Shown here one piece after another: positions 1 through 8,301 of a stretch of DNA of 49,657 nucleotides. The translations under genes were made by a program, and so were the position numbers. Below the pieces are notes generated by a model. It worked only from the letters and a program-made list of their open reading frames with translations. It did no database searches and was not told the DNA's origin. Where the stretch lies: assembly GCA_029880325.1 (NCBI GenBank), contig JAOUOP010000059.1, positions 1-49,657 on the forward strand, read 5' to 3'. This DNA is from Myxococcales bacterium. GTDB lineage: Bacteria; Myxococcota_A; Polyangia; Polyangiales; JAFGIB01. Each line of letters opens with the position of its first letter. Position 1 is the stretch's first letter.

Positions 1-42
1 TATCGACCCCGATCATCGGCTCAGCACTCCCGCCGAGCACAT
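1..42 (-). mobile_element. R1 miniature element, partial copy at window edge
   Basis: The first 42 bases repeat the end of the next R1 copy (about 166-200) almost exactly and stop at a CTAG (43-46). Together with the following copy they form a perfect 28-bp palindrome at 31-58 centred on that CTAG, as expected if two R1 units lie head to tail and share one CTAG. The minus strand keeps the short open frame seen in the other R1 copies. The unit continues outside the window. Confidence 0.75.
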
Positions 43-46
43 CTAG

Positions 47-206
47 ATGTGCTCGGCGGAAGTCATGATCCGCTCTCGGGACCGCTACGGCGCCAGCTGC
101 GGCGTCCGGTCCCCTTGAAATACACGGAGTATTCCGGCGAAGGCCGTCCTTGCATCTGCCATCGTATCGACCCCGATCATCGGCTCAGCACTCCCGCCGG
201 GCAGAA
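47..206 (-). mobile_element. R1 miniature inverted-repeat element
   Basis: This ~160-bp unit is the reverse complement of 47451-47607, with a 3-nt in-frame insertion near 121 and a few substitutions. It starts directly after the CTAG at 43-46 with the terminal repeat ATGTGCTCGGCGGAAGT. Its far end (about 194-206) is eroded and lacks the second CTAG. The minus strand reads a conserved C-terminal peptide (GGSAEPMIGVD through GDRTPQLAP, then stop), also open in the other copies. It could be a MITE-like element or a repeated gene fragment. Confidence 0.75.
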
Positions 207-592
207 CCTCGCGGGCGGCAAACGCTCGGAGCCGAGGCGGTTGAGGAAAAAGCGTCGTCTGCGACACGCCCGGCCACCGGCTGAGCCAACGCCCACAGGG
301 CGGTGGCGTGGTTTCGGTTTCAGTTCTGATTTCTCGACCCGGGTCGCAGCGCGACCCAGCATCCTCCGCGCAGCGACTTTGGCCAAATCTCGTGCCAGTG
401 CGGCGAGATATTTCCCCTCGCATTATATCCCCTTGAGCTAGATCAACCTGGCCGTCACGCCGCTGCGCTTTGCCCCGACCGGTTGCGCCCCATCCAGTTA
501 CAAATGGGGTGGGTGTGCAACAGCTAGCAACTCAGGTGTCGCACGTGTCGTCCACGGGTCGGACGAAGCACGAGTGCGGGGTTGGTGAGGTC
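207..592. other. Intergenic, no gene recognised
   Basis: Only weak frames are present and none resembles a known protein. The minus strand has a perfect TATAAT hexamer (plus-strand 422-427), which could be a -10 box reading toward R1, but no -35 box at normal spacing. The FNR-like palindrome at 433-446 is listed separately. The start of the 593 gene has its own ribosome binding site. Confidence 0.5.
433..446. promoter_or_regulatory. FNR/CRP-like palindrome (candidate)
   Basis: TTGAGCTAGATCAA matches the FNR-type consensus TTGAT-N4-ATCAA with one mismatch. It lies 147 nt before the start codon of the haem/copper lipoprotein gene and beside a minus-strand TATAAT. A 14-mer match can arise by chance; there is no second site to support it. 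Confidence 0.2.
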
Positions 593-2098
593 ATGACAAC
601 TAACGAGCAGGTTCGGATTCTTCGCAGTGCATCGCTCGCCCTTGCGGCAGCAGCCCTCATGGCATGTGGCAGCGAGCCCAGCGCCGGGACACCGGCTGGC
701 GGCTCTACGGCCGGCAACGGTGCCCCGATCCCCGGAGGCGGGGAGACGACCACGGCAGGGGGTGGCGGTAGTAGCACCACCAACAACTCGCCCACCGCCA
801 CCACGGGTGCAGGCGTCATGCCCTGCGACGTCGCCAACGTGGTGGTCAACAACTGCCACAAATGCCATGGCGCGGAACCCATCGGCGGCGCGATTCGCCT
901 GGTCACCCCAGACGACTGGCAAAAGCAGTCGCCGCTCTTCGATCCCACCAAAAAGGTCTACGAAGTCGCTCGGGTACGCTTGGCCGACGGCACGATGCCC
1001 CAGGGCAGCGTGCTCGCGGCTGAGGACCTGGCAACCCTCGATGGTTGGCTGGCGGCCGGTGCCCAGGCTAGCACCGACCCGGCTGACGCCAGCTGCGGCT
1101 CCGCGGCAGGAGACGGCGTGATCGCTGGCGGCGGCGCCGATACTACGCCCGCATCCGTGGGTCCCGGTGGCACCATCGACGTCTGTTCCAAGCCCGGAGC
1201 CTACGACCCGCTCGTCGCCGAGCCGGGTGAGACCTGCTACGAGTTCCCGGTGCACGCCCCCAATAGCGACGGCCCCTTCACAGTGCCCAACGGCGAGTCC
1301 TACCACGAGTGGTACTACGCCGTACCCTGGGGCCCGAACGACGTCTGGACCCGCTACGGCGCCGATTTCGACAACCTCCCGGTGCTGCACCACTACTTGA
1401 TCTTCACGAGCCAGGCGGGCCGCAGCCCCGGTGACGTGGCTCAAAACGTCGCCGGCACCACCTTGGGCACCAGCGCCACGCTTATCGGCGGCTGGGCCGT
1501 GGGCGGCTGCTCCACGCGCATGCCCGACGACGTCGGCGGCCAGCTCCCCCCGGCACCGCTGATCATGATCCAGTGGCACCTCTACAACACAACCGGCGCC
1601 CCCGCGCTGGATAACTCCAAGGTTCAGATGTGCACTGTGCCCGCCGATCAGCGCGAAAACATCGCCGGCATCACCTTCCTGGGCACCGAGAACTTCAACA
1701 GCGTCTTCGGCATGCCGGCGGGCGAAAACCACTTCACGACCAAGTGTCAAAACACCACCAGCGCTCCGATCACGGTCATCGGGTTCACTCCCCACATGCA
1801 TCTGATCGGCACAAACATGAAGACCGACCTCAAGCGGGCCGACGGCACGGTGACGACGATCTTCGATCAACCCTTCCAGTTTGACTACCAGGTGGGCTAC
1901 GAGATTCCGCCGGCGGTCGTCAATCCGGGAGACACGCTGGAGACGACCTGCTCCTTCTTCAACGACACCGGCAGGAACGTGGCTTTCGGCGAGTCGACCG
2001 AAACCGAGATGTGCTACCAGTTCGCACTCTCCTACCCGGCTGGCGCGCTGGACAACGGCGCCCTGAGCTTGATCGGCGCACTCAACACCTGCTGGTAG
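593..2098 (+). CDS. Cytochrome c / PHM-like copper monooxygenase lipoprotein
   Basis: The 501-residue product starts at ATG 593, with GGTGAGG seven bases upstream; an earlier in-frame start at 470 would bury the signal peptide. Residues 10-25 form a lipoprotein signal (LMAC, C25), followed by a Gly/Ser/Thr linker. CHKCH at 88-92 is a c-type haem site in a short cytochrome-like segment. The C-terminal half has the ligand pattern of copper type II ascorbate-dependent monooxygenases: His266-His267, His329, His401-Met-His403 and Met473, corresponding to CuH (HH, H) and CuM (HxH, M) of peptidylglycine hydroxylase. The likely role is an exported, lipid-anchored hydroxylase or redox protein with haem as electron entry. 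The substrate is unknown. It appears monocistronic. Confidence 0.85.
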   Translation: MTTNEQVRILRSASLALAAAALMACGSEPSAGTPAGGSTAGNGAPIPGGGETTTAGGGGSSTTNNSPTATTGAGVMPCDVANVVVNNCHKCHGAEPIGGAIRLVTPDDWQKQSPLFDPTKKVYEVARVRLADGTMPQGSVLAAEDLATLDGWLAAGAQASTDPADASCGSAAGDGVIAGGGADTTPASVGPGGTIDVCSKPGAYDPLVAEPGETCYEFPVHAPNSDGPFTVPNGESYHEWYYAVPWGPNDVWTRYGADFDNLPVLHHYLIFTSQAGRSPGDVAQNVAGTTLGTSATLIGGWAVGGCSTRMPDDVGGQLPPAPLIMIQWHLYNTTGAPALDNSKVQMCTVPADQRENIAGITFLGTENFNSVFGMPAGENHFTTKCQNTTSAPITVIGFTPHMHLIGTNMKTDLKRADGTVTTIFDQPFQFDYQVGYEIPPAVVNPGDTLETTCSFFNDTGRNVAFGESTETEMCYQFALSYPAGALDNGALSLIGALNTCW

Positions 2099-2748
2099 AC
2101 AACCAACCCAGAGTTGGGCTTGAGCGCCCAGTCGTCGACTCACAGCGCGCCTCGCGCGTCCGGCGAGCTGGTGCCGGAGCGAAGCTCAGGCACCGACCCC
2201 CTCGTCGGCCCGAACTCGACGCGGCTCGTCCGGCTGTCGCCCTTCGGCCTGCGGTGCAGGGTCCGGAAGGTCAATCGCGCGAGACCGGCCTGACCGTTGA
2301 CGGCGCCGACGGCCGCACAGGGCAACGGCGTGTTTGCGCCGGTACGAGCCACGACCGCACGCTTGGTGCGCTGGGAGGCCGGCGTACTGATGGTCTGAGG
2401 CAGCGTGTCGGGCCCGGGCAAGCGGCCGCTGGGCATCGCTGCCTCGGCGCCACGGCCGCGGCTCTGGGTTCGGGCTTCGTGATGCCGACCTGCACCAAGG
2501 AAGGCCCCCCCCTGCCAGAGACTCGCCATCGCGCGGATGCCCCAGGCGCTGAACAGGAGACCGAACCGGCAGCACTGGCCGAAAGGGCCACGCGTGCGGC
2601 CGCAGCGGCACACCGCCCCACGCCTTCTCGCACGGGTTTACGGCACTTTCGGAACTTTCATGCCGGTCGCTCCACAGGCATCCCCCGAGAGACTTTGCAG
2701 AGGTACTTTGCGGTCCAGTTTTTCTCGCGACAGCCGTTCCACTTTTAC
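2099..2748. other. 650-bp intergenic, no gene recognised
   Basis: Long open frames run through here on both strands, but they reflect the high GC content and none resembles a known family. One plus frame is continuous with the downstream cyclase, yet it has low-complexity Arg/Ala/Pro composition and no REC or PAS-like pattern. A hairpin follows the upstream gene (2171-2193). Confidence 0.5.
2171..2193 (+). terminator. Stem-loop after monooxygenase gene
   Basis: GTGCCGGAGC, loop GAA, GCTCAGGCAC forms a 10-bp stem with one G-A mismatch, 73 nt past the stop codon. No T-run follows, so it is at best a non-canonical terminator or transcript-stabilising hairpin. Confidence 0.3.
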
Positions 2749-4158
2749 ATGAATTGCGAGGAGTATTCCGGGGGGAACACAAGTGATACGCCGGAGCCCG
2801 TGCGAAAGCGACGGCAACCGCACGTTCTCGTGGTCGCGCGCACCACCGACAAGAGACGCCTGCTTGCGGAGGAGCTCGAGCCTCTGGAGGCCACGGTGGA
2901 CACCGCCGAGTGCGGCCAGGAAGCGTTCGACCAGATCCAGCGCGCTCGTCCGGCGCTGCTTGTGGCTGACGTAGGTTTCCCCGATGAGAAGGCCCAACAA
3001 CTGTGCAGCAAGTTTGGACAGTCCGAGGCCACCATGGGAATCGCCATGATCATGGTGCTATCTCGCGGGGACCAGAACGCGAAGATCTCTGCCTTTGAGA
3101 ACGGTGCTTCGGACTACCTACTTAGCCCTTTTGAGCGTGGCGCTCTGTGCTCACTGGCCAGCAGCGTCCTCGGGCGCGTGGAATCCAATCGTGGTCGAGT
3201 CGTAGCCTGCGTGGAACGCGACCCTGGGATCCGCCTGAACACGAGCCGCATTCTTCGGGCCGAGGGCTACGCGATTCGCACCTTCCAAAACGCTGCGAGC
3301 TTTCTCGAGCGCCTGCGCGAAACGCTCCCGGACCTTCTCCTGCTGGACCTTCAGCTCGCCGACCATGGCGCCTACCGCATCATCGAGGAGATGCGCAGGC
3401 GCGAGGCTCTGGCCGCGGTTCCGATTATCGCCACAACACACTCGGAACACCGGCGCGAACTGGTAAATGCCCATCGTGCTGGCGCTCGCGATTTCATTCG
3501 CAAGCCCTTCTTTCGAGAAGAGCTAATCTTTCGCGTCGAAAATCAGCTAGCCGCGGCCACTCGGGAGGCCGATCTCATGCGAGCCGCGACTGCCGACACC
3601 CTGACTGGCTTGAGCAATCGAGCGGAGCTGATGCGGCAGCAGGACCTCGAGGTAGGCCGGAGCCTCGGAGATCAAACGCCCCTCGGCGTGCTCATGGTCG
3701 ACATCGATCATTTCAAGAAACTCAACGACAACTACGGCCACAGCTTCGGTGATGAGGTCTTGCGCTGCGTGGCGCAGTCCATGCGCGGAGCCGTTCGCGC
3801 CGAAGACTGCGTAGCCCGTTACGGCGGCGAGGAATTCACAGTGCTCTGTCGTCGCGGGACCGCCAGTGGGCTGCGATTTGTGGCCGAGCGCATTCGATCG
3901 CGCGTTGAGGCGCTGCAGATCGAGAACGACACCACGCCTGTACCAGTAACCGTGAGCATCGGAGGCTACTCCTGGCATCCCAGCGACCTCCACCCCGACA
4001 TGAGCCTCGACCAAATCGTCGGCGCAGCCGATGAGAATCTCTATGCCGCCAAACACGGCGGCCGCAACCAGGCCATCGTCAGCAAAAGTTCTGGCGCACC
4101 GGTTCTCGCCGCTCAACATTCAGCCGGCGGGCTGCTGGAAATAACCGCAAATTCATGA
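2749..4158 (+). CDS. Diguanylate cyclase with two receiver domains (REC-REC-GGDEF)
   Basis: The 469-residue protein should make cyclic di-GMP in the cytoplasm. REC1 spans about residues 23-145, with candidate phospho-acceptor Asp74 (VADVGFPD). REC2 spans about 148-270, with Asp200 (LLLDLQLAD) and a conserved RKPF lysine. The GGDEF domain follows, with active GGEEF at 359-363 and an RAED inhibitory I-site placed as in product-inhibited cyclases. The architecture resembles PleD. ATG 2749 has no clear ribosome binding site; GTG 2800, with GGAG upstream, is an alternative that still keeps REC1 whole. No kinase is adjacent. The last codons (EITANS, stop) lie inside repeat R4. Confidence 0.9.
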   Translation: MNCEEYSGGNTSDTPEPVRKRRQPHVLVVARTTDKRRLLAEELEPLEATVDTAECGQEAFDQIQRARPALLVADVGFPDEKAQQLCSKFGQSEATMGIAMIMVLSRGDQNAKISAFENGASDYLLSPFERGALCSLASSVLGRVESNRGRVVACVERDPGIRLNTSRILRAEGYAIRTFQNAASFLERLRETLPDLLLLDLQLADHGAYRIIEEMRRREALAAVPIIATTHSEHRRELVNAHRAGARDFIRKPFFREELIFRVENQLAAATREADLMRAATADTLTGLSNRAELMRQQDLEVGRSLGDQTPLGVLMVDIDHFKKLNDNYGHSFGDEVLRCVAQSMRGAVRAEDCVARYGGEEFTVLCRRGTASGLRFVAERIRSRVEALQIENDTTPVPVTVSIGGYSWHPSDLHPDMSLDQIVGAADENLYAAKHGGRNQAIVSKSSGAPVLAAQHSAGGLLEITANS

Positions 4159-4296
4159 GGGAGAGCGGGTTCAGCGTGCCGTTACGGTGCCGCAGGCGTA
4201 GCCCGAGCTACTTCACTAAAGGCGCCGTAGCGGTGCGCTGGGCCCGCTAAACCCGCGAAGTTGTGGTGGTTTCAAATCAATCGCCGCTTTAAAGCC
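4138..4296 (+). repeat. R4 repeat with 28-bp stem, copy 1
   Basis: This ~155-bp repeat recurs at about 45434-45589. Arms 4164-4191 and 4221-4248 pair along 28 uninterrupted positions if the plus strand is transcribed: 22 Watson-Crick pairs and six G-U wobbles. The loop holds a second 5-bp stem (GTAGC/GCTAC). The left edge overlaps the stop of the diguanylate cyclase and the right edge supplies the TAA stop of the convergent phosphatase gene, so it probably acts as a bidirectional terminator here. It could be a REP/MITE-like element or a structured RNA. Confidence 0.75.
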
Positions 4297-4897
4297 CCGA
4301 AGCCGAGTGTCGGTCGTCGGCCAGCTCGCCGACCAGGTGCTCGGTGCTGTTGAGCACGCGCACTTCGTGGGGCGGCTGCCGCTGCACCTCGGTCAGGCTG
4401 GTGTTGCCGAAACGCATAGGCACCTGCGCCGCCTCGAGTGCGAAACATTGCCGGGCCGCCGAGTGGCAGAAGAGGCCGTGGGTGACCACGGCCAGCGGGC
4501 CCTCCGTGGCCGCCGCGATCTCGACCACCCAGCGCCAGGCCTCGACCACACGCGCGTCGAATTGGACGTAGCTCTCGCCGCCGGGCGGGTGGTAGTCGCG
4601 GTCGAAGAAGCTGCGGGGCAGCTCGCTGTAACTCTTGCCACGCATGTCGCCGAAGTTGCGCTCCTGCAGAAGCGGCTGGTGCTCAATGGGGGCACCGCTG
4701 GCCGCGGCCAGCGCCCCGGCCGTCATCGCCGCTCGCCGCAGGTCGCTGCTGACGATGCGCACGATGCCCAGCGACTCCAGGCGAGCGCCCAGGGCCGCCG
4801 CCTGCGCCCGCCCGCGCTCGCTGAGGGGCGTCTCGGGGGGTTGCACCACGCGCGCTGCGTTCAGCGCGGTCTCGCCGTGTCGGATCAGCAAAATCAT
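4289..4897 (-). CDS. Histidine phosphatase family protein (phosphoglycerate mutase-like)
   Basis: The 202-residue product is a full-length member of the histidine phosphatase superfamily. The phosphate-accepting His7 lies in the N-terminal LIRHGET motif, Glu79 (LLQERNFGD) is the likely acid, and a second catalytic His is in VVTHG. Single-domain proteins of this size include phosphoglycerate mutase-like and alpha-ribazole phosphatase-like enzymes; no substrate can be assigned. It starts 27 nt after the carboxylesterase stop on the same strand, so the two are probably cotranscribed. Its stop codon lies in repeat R4. Confidence 0.9.
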   Translation of the reverse strand: MILLIRHGETALNAARVVQPPETPLSERGRAQAAALGARLESLGIVRIVSSDLRRAAMTAGALAAASGAPIEHQPLLQERNFGDMRGKSYSELPRSFFDRDYHPPGGESYVQFDARVVEAWRWVVEIAAATEGPLAVVTHGLFCHSAARQCFALEAAQVPMRFGNTSLTEVQRQPPHEVRVLNSTEHLVGELADDRHSASGL

Positions 4898-4924
4898 GGC
4901 CTACGATCTACCGCGGATCGCGCC

Positions 4925-6475
4925 CTACGTCACCGCAGCCCAGAAGGCGTCGAGCCCTGCGTCGACCTGGACCAGCGCCTCACTCCCATCGGCGCGGCCG
5001 ATGACCTTCGGCTCCCCATCGCCACCGGGCTGCCACGTGGACCACGTCCCCAGCCCTTCGCTGGACGGGTCGCCTGAGCGCGCAAAGGCTGCCCAGGCGT
5101 CGATCATGGCTCCCGAGAGCGCAATCGCATCGCTTCCACCGCCGGTGAAGTCTCGACCGAAGTCCCGCTCGACCGATCCCAAGACAAAGGGTACGTCCAT
5201 GGTGTGGCAAGCGCCGAGTTCACCATCAAAGAGCGGCCCGCGGTACTCGAAGCGATATAGGAATGTCGACGCGCCCGTCCCATCCCGGCTGTCGGCCAAG
5301 AGCCGCGCCGGACGCCCGAAGGCGCGCTCGCTCTCGATGACCGAAAAAATGCGCCAGGGCTCGGGCGCCTGGCCGCCGCGTGCGGCCTGCAGGCGCCGCC
5401 GATAGAGTTCGATGGCCTCGGCACCGCGGCCGGGCAGCCGCTTTTCGATCACCTTGGAAAGGGCATATTCGTCAAGGCTGTGCTTGGCCGGATCGGTCAA
5501 GAAGACCCAGAAGTTCCACTCCTCGGCCGTGCTGCCGAGCAAGAGCGGCAGCTCCGCCGCACGGCCCCGGGCGAGCGCGTCGAAGGGGTGGGCCTCGAGT
5601 AGCTCCCCATCGATCGCAGGCACCAACGTCATCGAGGCCGTCGGCATCGGCCGGCCGGCTCGGCCCAGCGTGATCCAGCGCCTCTGCACCGCCTCTTGCG
5701 CCTCCAGGATCGCTTCCACCCGCACTTCGCGCACACGCTCGATGCTTCGCTGGCCCAGGCCCAACGCCTCCAGGAACTGCATCGAAAGCGGCCCGCTCTC
5801 TTCGCGCACTGCGGTATGGTGGCCGGCCCCGCTCTGGGCGATCACGGAGCGGAAGAGCCCGCGCGCCGCTTCCGATGCCATCAGGCTCACGGCGCACATG
5901 GCGCCCGCAGACTGACCAAAGACGGTCACACGCCCGGGGTCACCGCCGAAGACCTCGGCGTTGTCACGCACGAAACGCAAGCACGCCAGCTGATCGCGCA
6001 GCCCGAGGTTACTGTCGAAACGCTCCGGTGACAGGGCCGAGAGATCGACAAAGCCGAGGGCACCGAGACGGTAGTTGCAGCTGACGACCACCACGTCGCC
6101 CCGGAGCGCAAGCGCTGCCCCGTCGTACATGGGCAGACCGGAGGCGCCGCTGGTGAAGCCACCGCCGTGGAAGAAGACCATCACCGGCCTGGGCTCCGTG
6201 GCCTCGGCCGTCGGCGCCCACAGGTTGAGCGTCAGGCAGTCCTCGCTCGGCGCCGGCAGGCCGGCTGCGACGATCGCCCCCTGGGGGCAGGGCGCGCCGA
6301 AGCCCAGCGCCGCCCGCTCGCCCCTCCACTGCCTTTTCGCCTCGGGGGCGCGAAAGCGTAACGGCCCCAGCGGTGGCTCGGCGAAGGGCACACCGCGAAA
6401 GACGGTGAGGCCCTCGAGGCGCTGGCCGCGCAGCCGGCCGAGGGTGGTGGTGACGACTTCGGAAATCGGGCGCAC
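4925..6475 (-). CDS. Type B carboxylesterase
   Basis: The 516-residue alpha/beta-hydrolase belongs to the carboxylesterase type B / cholinesterase family. It shows the oxyanion-hole motif FFHGGGF, the EDCLTLNLW motif, nucleophile Ser189 in GQSAGA, an acidic residue in GSTAEEW and His424 in ACHTMDV. The length fits the family (about 500). No signal peptide is visible, so it is probably cytoplasmic. I chose GTG 6475 because GAGG lies six bases upstream; the frame stays open to 7498, but that part is antisense to the aldehyde dehydrogenase gene. It is divergent from astD with 75 bp between starts and precedes the phosphatase gene. Confidence 0.88.
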   Translation of the reverse strand: MRPISEVVTTTLGRLRGQRLEGLTVFRGVPFAEPPLGPLRFRAPEAKRQWRGERAALGFGAPCPQGAIVAAGLPAPSEDCLTLNLWAPTAEATEPRPVMVFFHGGGFTSGASGLPMYDGAALALRGDVVVVSCNYRLGALGFVDLSALSPERFDSNLGLRDQLACLRFVRDNAEVFGGDPGRVTVFGQSAGAMCAVSLMASEAARGLFRSVIAQSGAGHHTAVREESGPLSMQFLEALGLGQRSIERVREVRVEAILEAQEAVQRRWITLGRAGRPMPTASMTLVPAIDGELLEAHPFDALARGRAAELPLLLGSTAEEWNFWVFLTDPAKHSLDEYALSKVIEKRLPGRGAEAIELYRRRLQAARGGQAPEPWRIFSVIESERAFGRPARLLADSRDGTGASTFLYRFEYRGPLFDGELGACHTMDVPFVLGSVERDFGRDFTGGGSDAIALSGAMIDAWAAFARSGDPSSEGLGTWSTWQPGGDGEPKVIGRADGSEALVQVDAGLDAFWAAVT

Positions 6476-6538
6476 CCGGGCCTCATGCCACGGCAGGCGC
6501 CGCGTGACCAGGGCGGCGCCCGGACGCCCGACACGCGC

Positions 6539-6544
6539 TACACT
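6539..6544 (+). promoter_or_regulatory. -10-like TACACT, 6 nt before start codon
   Basis: TACACT is followed by six bases and then ATG 6551, with no Shine-Dalgarno. This spacing fits a leaderless transcript starting at or next to the ATG. Four other genes in the window show the same arrangement. Confidence 0.45.
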
Positions 6545-6550
6545 TCTTCC

Positions 6551-8062
6551 ATGAGCGCGCATCCCGCCATGGGCCCCGGCGACTACATCGACGGCCGCTT
6601 CACGCTCGCCGAGGCCGCCGACGGCGAACTCCACATCGCCTGCCCCGGTGACCTCGACCGCAAGCTCGCGATTCACCCCCACACCCGCGCCCACGTCGAC
6701 CGCGCCATCGAGGCCGCCCGCCGCGCCCTTCCCGGCTGGCGCCGCACACCGCGCTCCGAGCGCGAGGCCCTGCTCCGGCGCTACCAGGCCGCCCTCGGCG
6801 AGCACAGGGAGGCCATCGCCGAGTGCATCGCGCTGGAGGTGGGCAAGCCGCGCTGGGAGGCCGTGGCCGAGGTCTCTGCCATGGTGGCCAAGGTCGACGT
6901 GATGCGGGGCGAGGGCGCCCGCTTCACCGAAGACCGACTTGTCGACGACCTGCCCGGCGAGGTCCGCCATCGACCCCTGGGCGTGCTCGCGGTGCTCGGC
7001 CCCTTCAACTTCCCGGGGCACCTGCCCAACGGCCAGATCGTGCCAGCGCTGTTGATGGGCAATACCGTCGTGCACAAGCCGAGCGAAAAAACGCCCGGCG
7101 CCGCGGTCTGGATCGCCCGCTGCATCGAAGCCGCCGGCTTTCCTCCCGGAGTCTTCAACGTGGTGCAGGGTGAGGGAGCCGCCGGCCAGGCCCTCAGCAC
7201 CCACCCCGACATCGACGGCGTGCTCTTCACCGGCTCGGCCGCTGTCGGCCAGGCCATCGTGCGCGACAACGCCTGGCGTCCCCACTGTCTGGTGGCGCTC
7301 GAACTGGGCGGCAAGAACGCTGCCATCGTGCTCGAGGACTGCGACCTCGAGGCCACCGCGCGCGCCATCGCCTTCGCTGCCTTCGCCACCGCCGGCCAGC
7401 GCTGCACCTCCACGTCGTTCGTAATCGCCGCCCCCGCCGTCGAGGCCGCCCTCAGCGAACGGTTGTGCGCACTGGCTGCCGGCATCCGCGTCGGCCATCC
7501 CCTACATGAAGCCACCTTCATGGGGCCGCTGGTCTCCGAAGCAGCGCTGCGGCGGGTCCAGGCCGCCCAGGCGCAGGCAACCGCGGCCGGCTTCGAGCGC
7601 CTCACAGGAGGCGACCCCGTGCGCGTCGAGGGCCACCGCGGCCACTACCTGCGCCCCGCCATCCACCGCGCCGGCCCTGGCATCGACACCGCCACGCTAC
7701 CCGACTACTCGCGCCAGGAACTCTTCGCCCCCGACCTGGCGCTCTACCGAGCCGACGGCGCCGACCCCCTCGAGCGCGCCATCGAGCTGGCCAACGACAC
7801 CCCCTACGGCCTCGTAGCCTCCGTCTTCACCGCTTCGCGCCAGGCCTTCGAGCGCTGCGCCGACGCACTGCGAGTCGGCCTTTTGCACTGGAATCGCTCC
7901 AGCGCCGGCGCCAGCGGCCGCCTGCCTTTCGGCGGCGTCAAGCAAAGCGGCAACCACCGCCCCGCCGGCGTGATGGCAGCGGCTGCCTGTAGCCACCCGT
8001 TGGCGATCTTGGCCCCCGCCCAGGGTGCCGGCGGCCGCTGGCCCGGTTTTCCCGATCCCTGA
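6551..8062 (+). CDS. astD: AstD-like aldehyde dehydrogenase (succinylglutamate semialdehyde dehydrogenase family)
   Basis: The 503-residue NAD(P)-dependent aldehyde dehydrogenase has catalytic Cys285 (GQRCTS), Glu251 (ELGGKN) and a Gly-rich FTGS cofactor motif. FNFPGHLPNGQIVPALL and the late SGNHRPAG motif are characteristic of AstD, which oxidises N-succinylglutamate semialdehyde in the AST arginine pathway. No other ast gene is nearby, so the true substrate may differ. The chosen ATG has no ribosome binding site but carries a -10-like hexamer six bases upstream. Neighbours are a divergent carboxylesterase and a downstream TetR regulator, which may together handle an ester-derived aldehyde. 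Confidence 0.85.
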   Translation: MSAHPAMGPGDYIDGRFTLAEAADGELHIACPGDLDRKLAIHPHTRAHVDRAIEAARRALPGWRRTPRSEREALLRRYQAALGEHREAIAECIALEVGKPRWEAVAEVSAMVAKVDVMRGEGARFTEDRLVDDLPGEVRHRPLGVLAVLGPFNFPGHLPNGQIVPALLMGNTVVHKPSEKTPGAAVWIARCIEAAGFPPGVFNVVQGEGAAGQALSTHPDIDGVLFTGSAAVGQAIVRDNAWRPHCLVALELGGKNAAIVLEDCDLEATARAIAFAAFATAGQRCTSTSFVIAAPAVEAALSERLCALAAGIRVGHPLHEATFMGPLVSEAALRRVQAAQAQATAAGFERLTGGDPVRVEGHRGHYLRPAIHRAGPGIDTATLPDYSRQELFAPDLALYRADGADPLERAIELANDTPYGLVASVFTASRQAFERCADALRVGLLHWNRSSAGASGRLPFGGVKQSGNHRPAGVMAAAACSHPLAILAPAQGAGGRWPGFPDP

Positions 8063-8301
8063 GCGCAAAAATAACACGCCGGCGAGCCAGTGCTCGCGTA
8101 GGCCGCGGATTTACAACAAGGCGCTGAAATCCTTGGTTATTTCCAGGCGTTGCCAGCGCCCGGGGCGGCTCTTCTCCCCCCACATTGCCCGGCATTGTGA
8201 GCTTTCCGTCACACCCTCCCGAAAATCCGCGTTGCTAGCACCGACTAGGGAATGAACACGGGCTTTGCGGAGGCCCAGTGGGTGTTTGAAAGGCAGGTTC
8301 G

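Noticed and set aside
524..2143. Minus-strand 539-codon frame opposite the copper monooxygenase gene
   Set aside because: Its composition (Gly/Val/Asp/His-rich, no motifs) is that of an antisense frame in GC-rich DNA; the plus strand has a signal peptide, haem motif and copper ligands.
2011..2748. Upstream extension of the diguanylate cyclase frame by 246 codons
   Set aside because: Low-complexity Arg/Pro/Ala sequence that overlaps the monooxygenase gene; the two receiver domains are complete from 2749.
4925..7498. Minus-strand open frame of 857 codons ending in the carboxylesterase
   Set aside because: The first ~340 codons are antisense to the AstD-like gene and have Gly/Ala/Val/Asp composition without domains. 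GTG 6475 with GAGG upstream gives a normal-length esterase.
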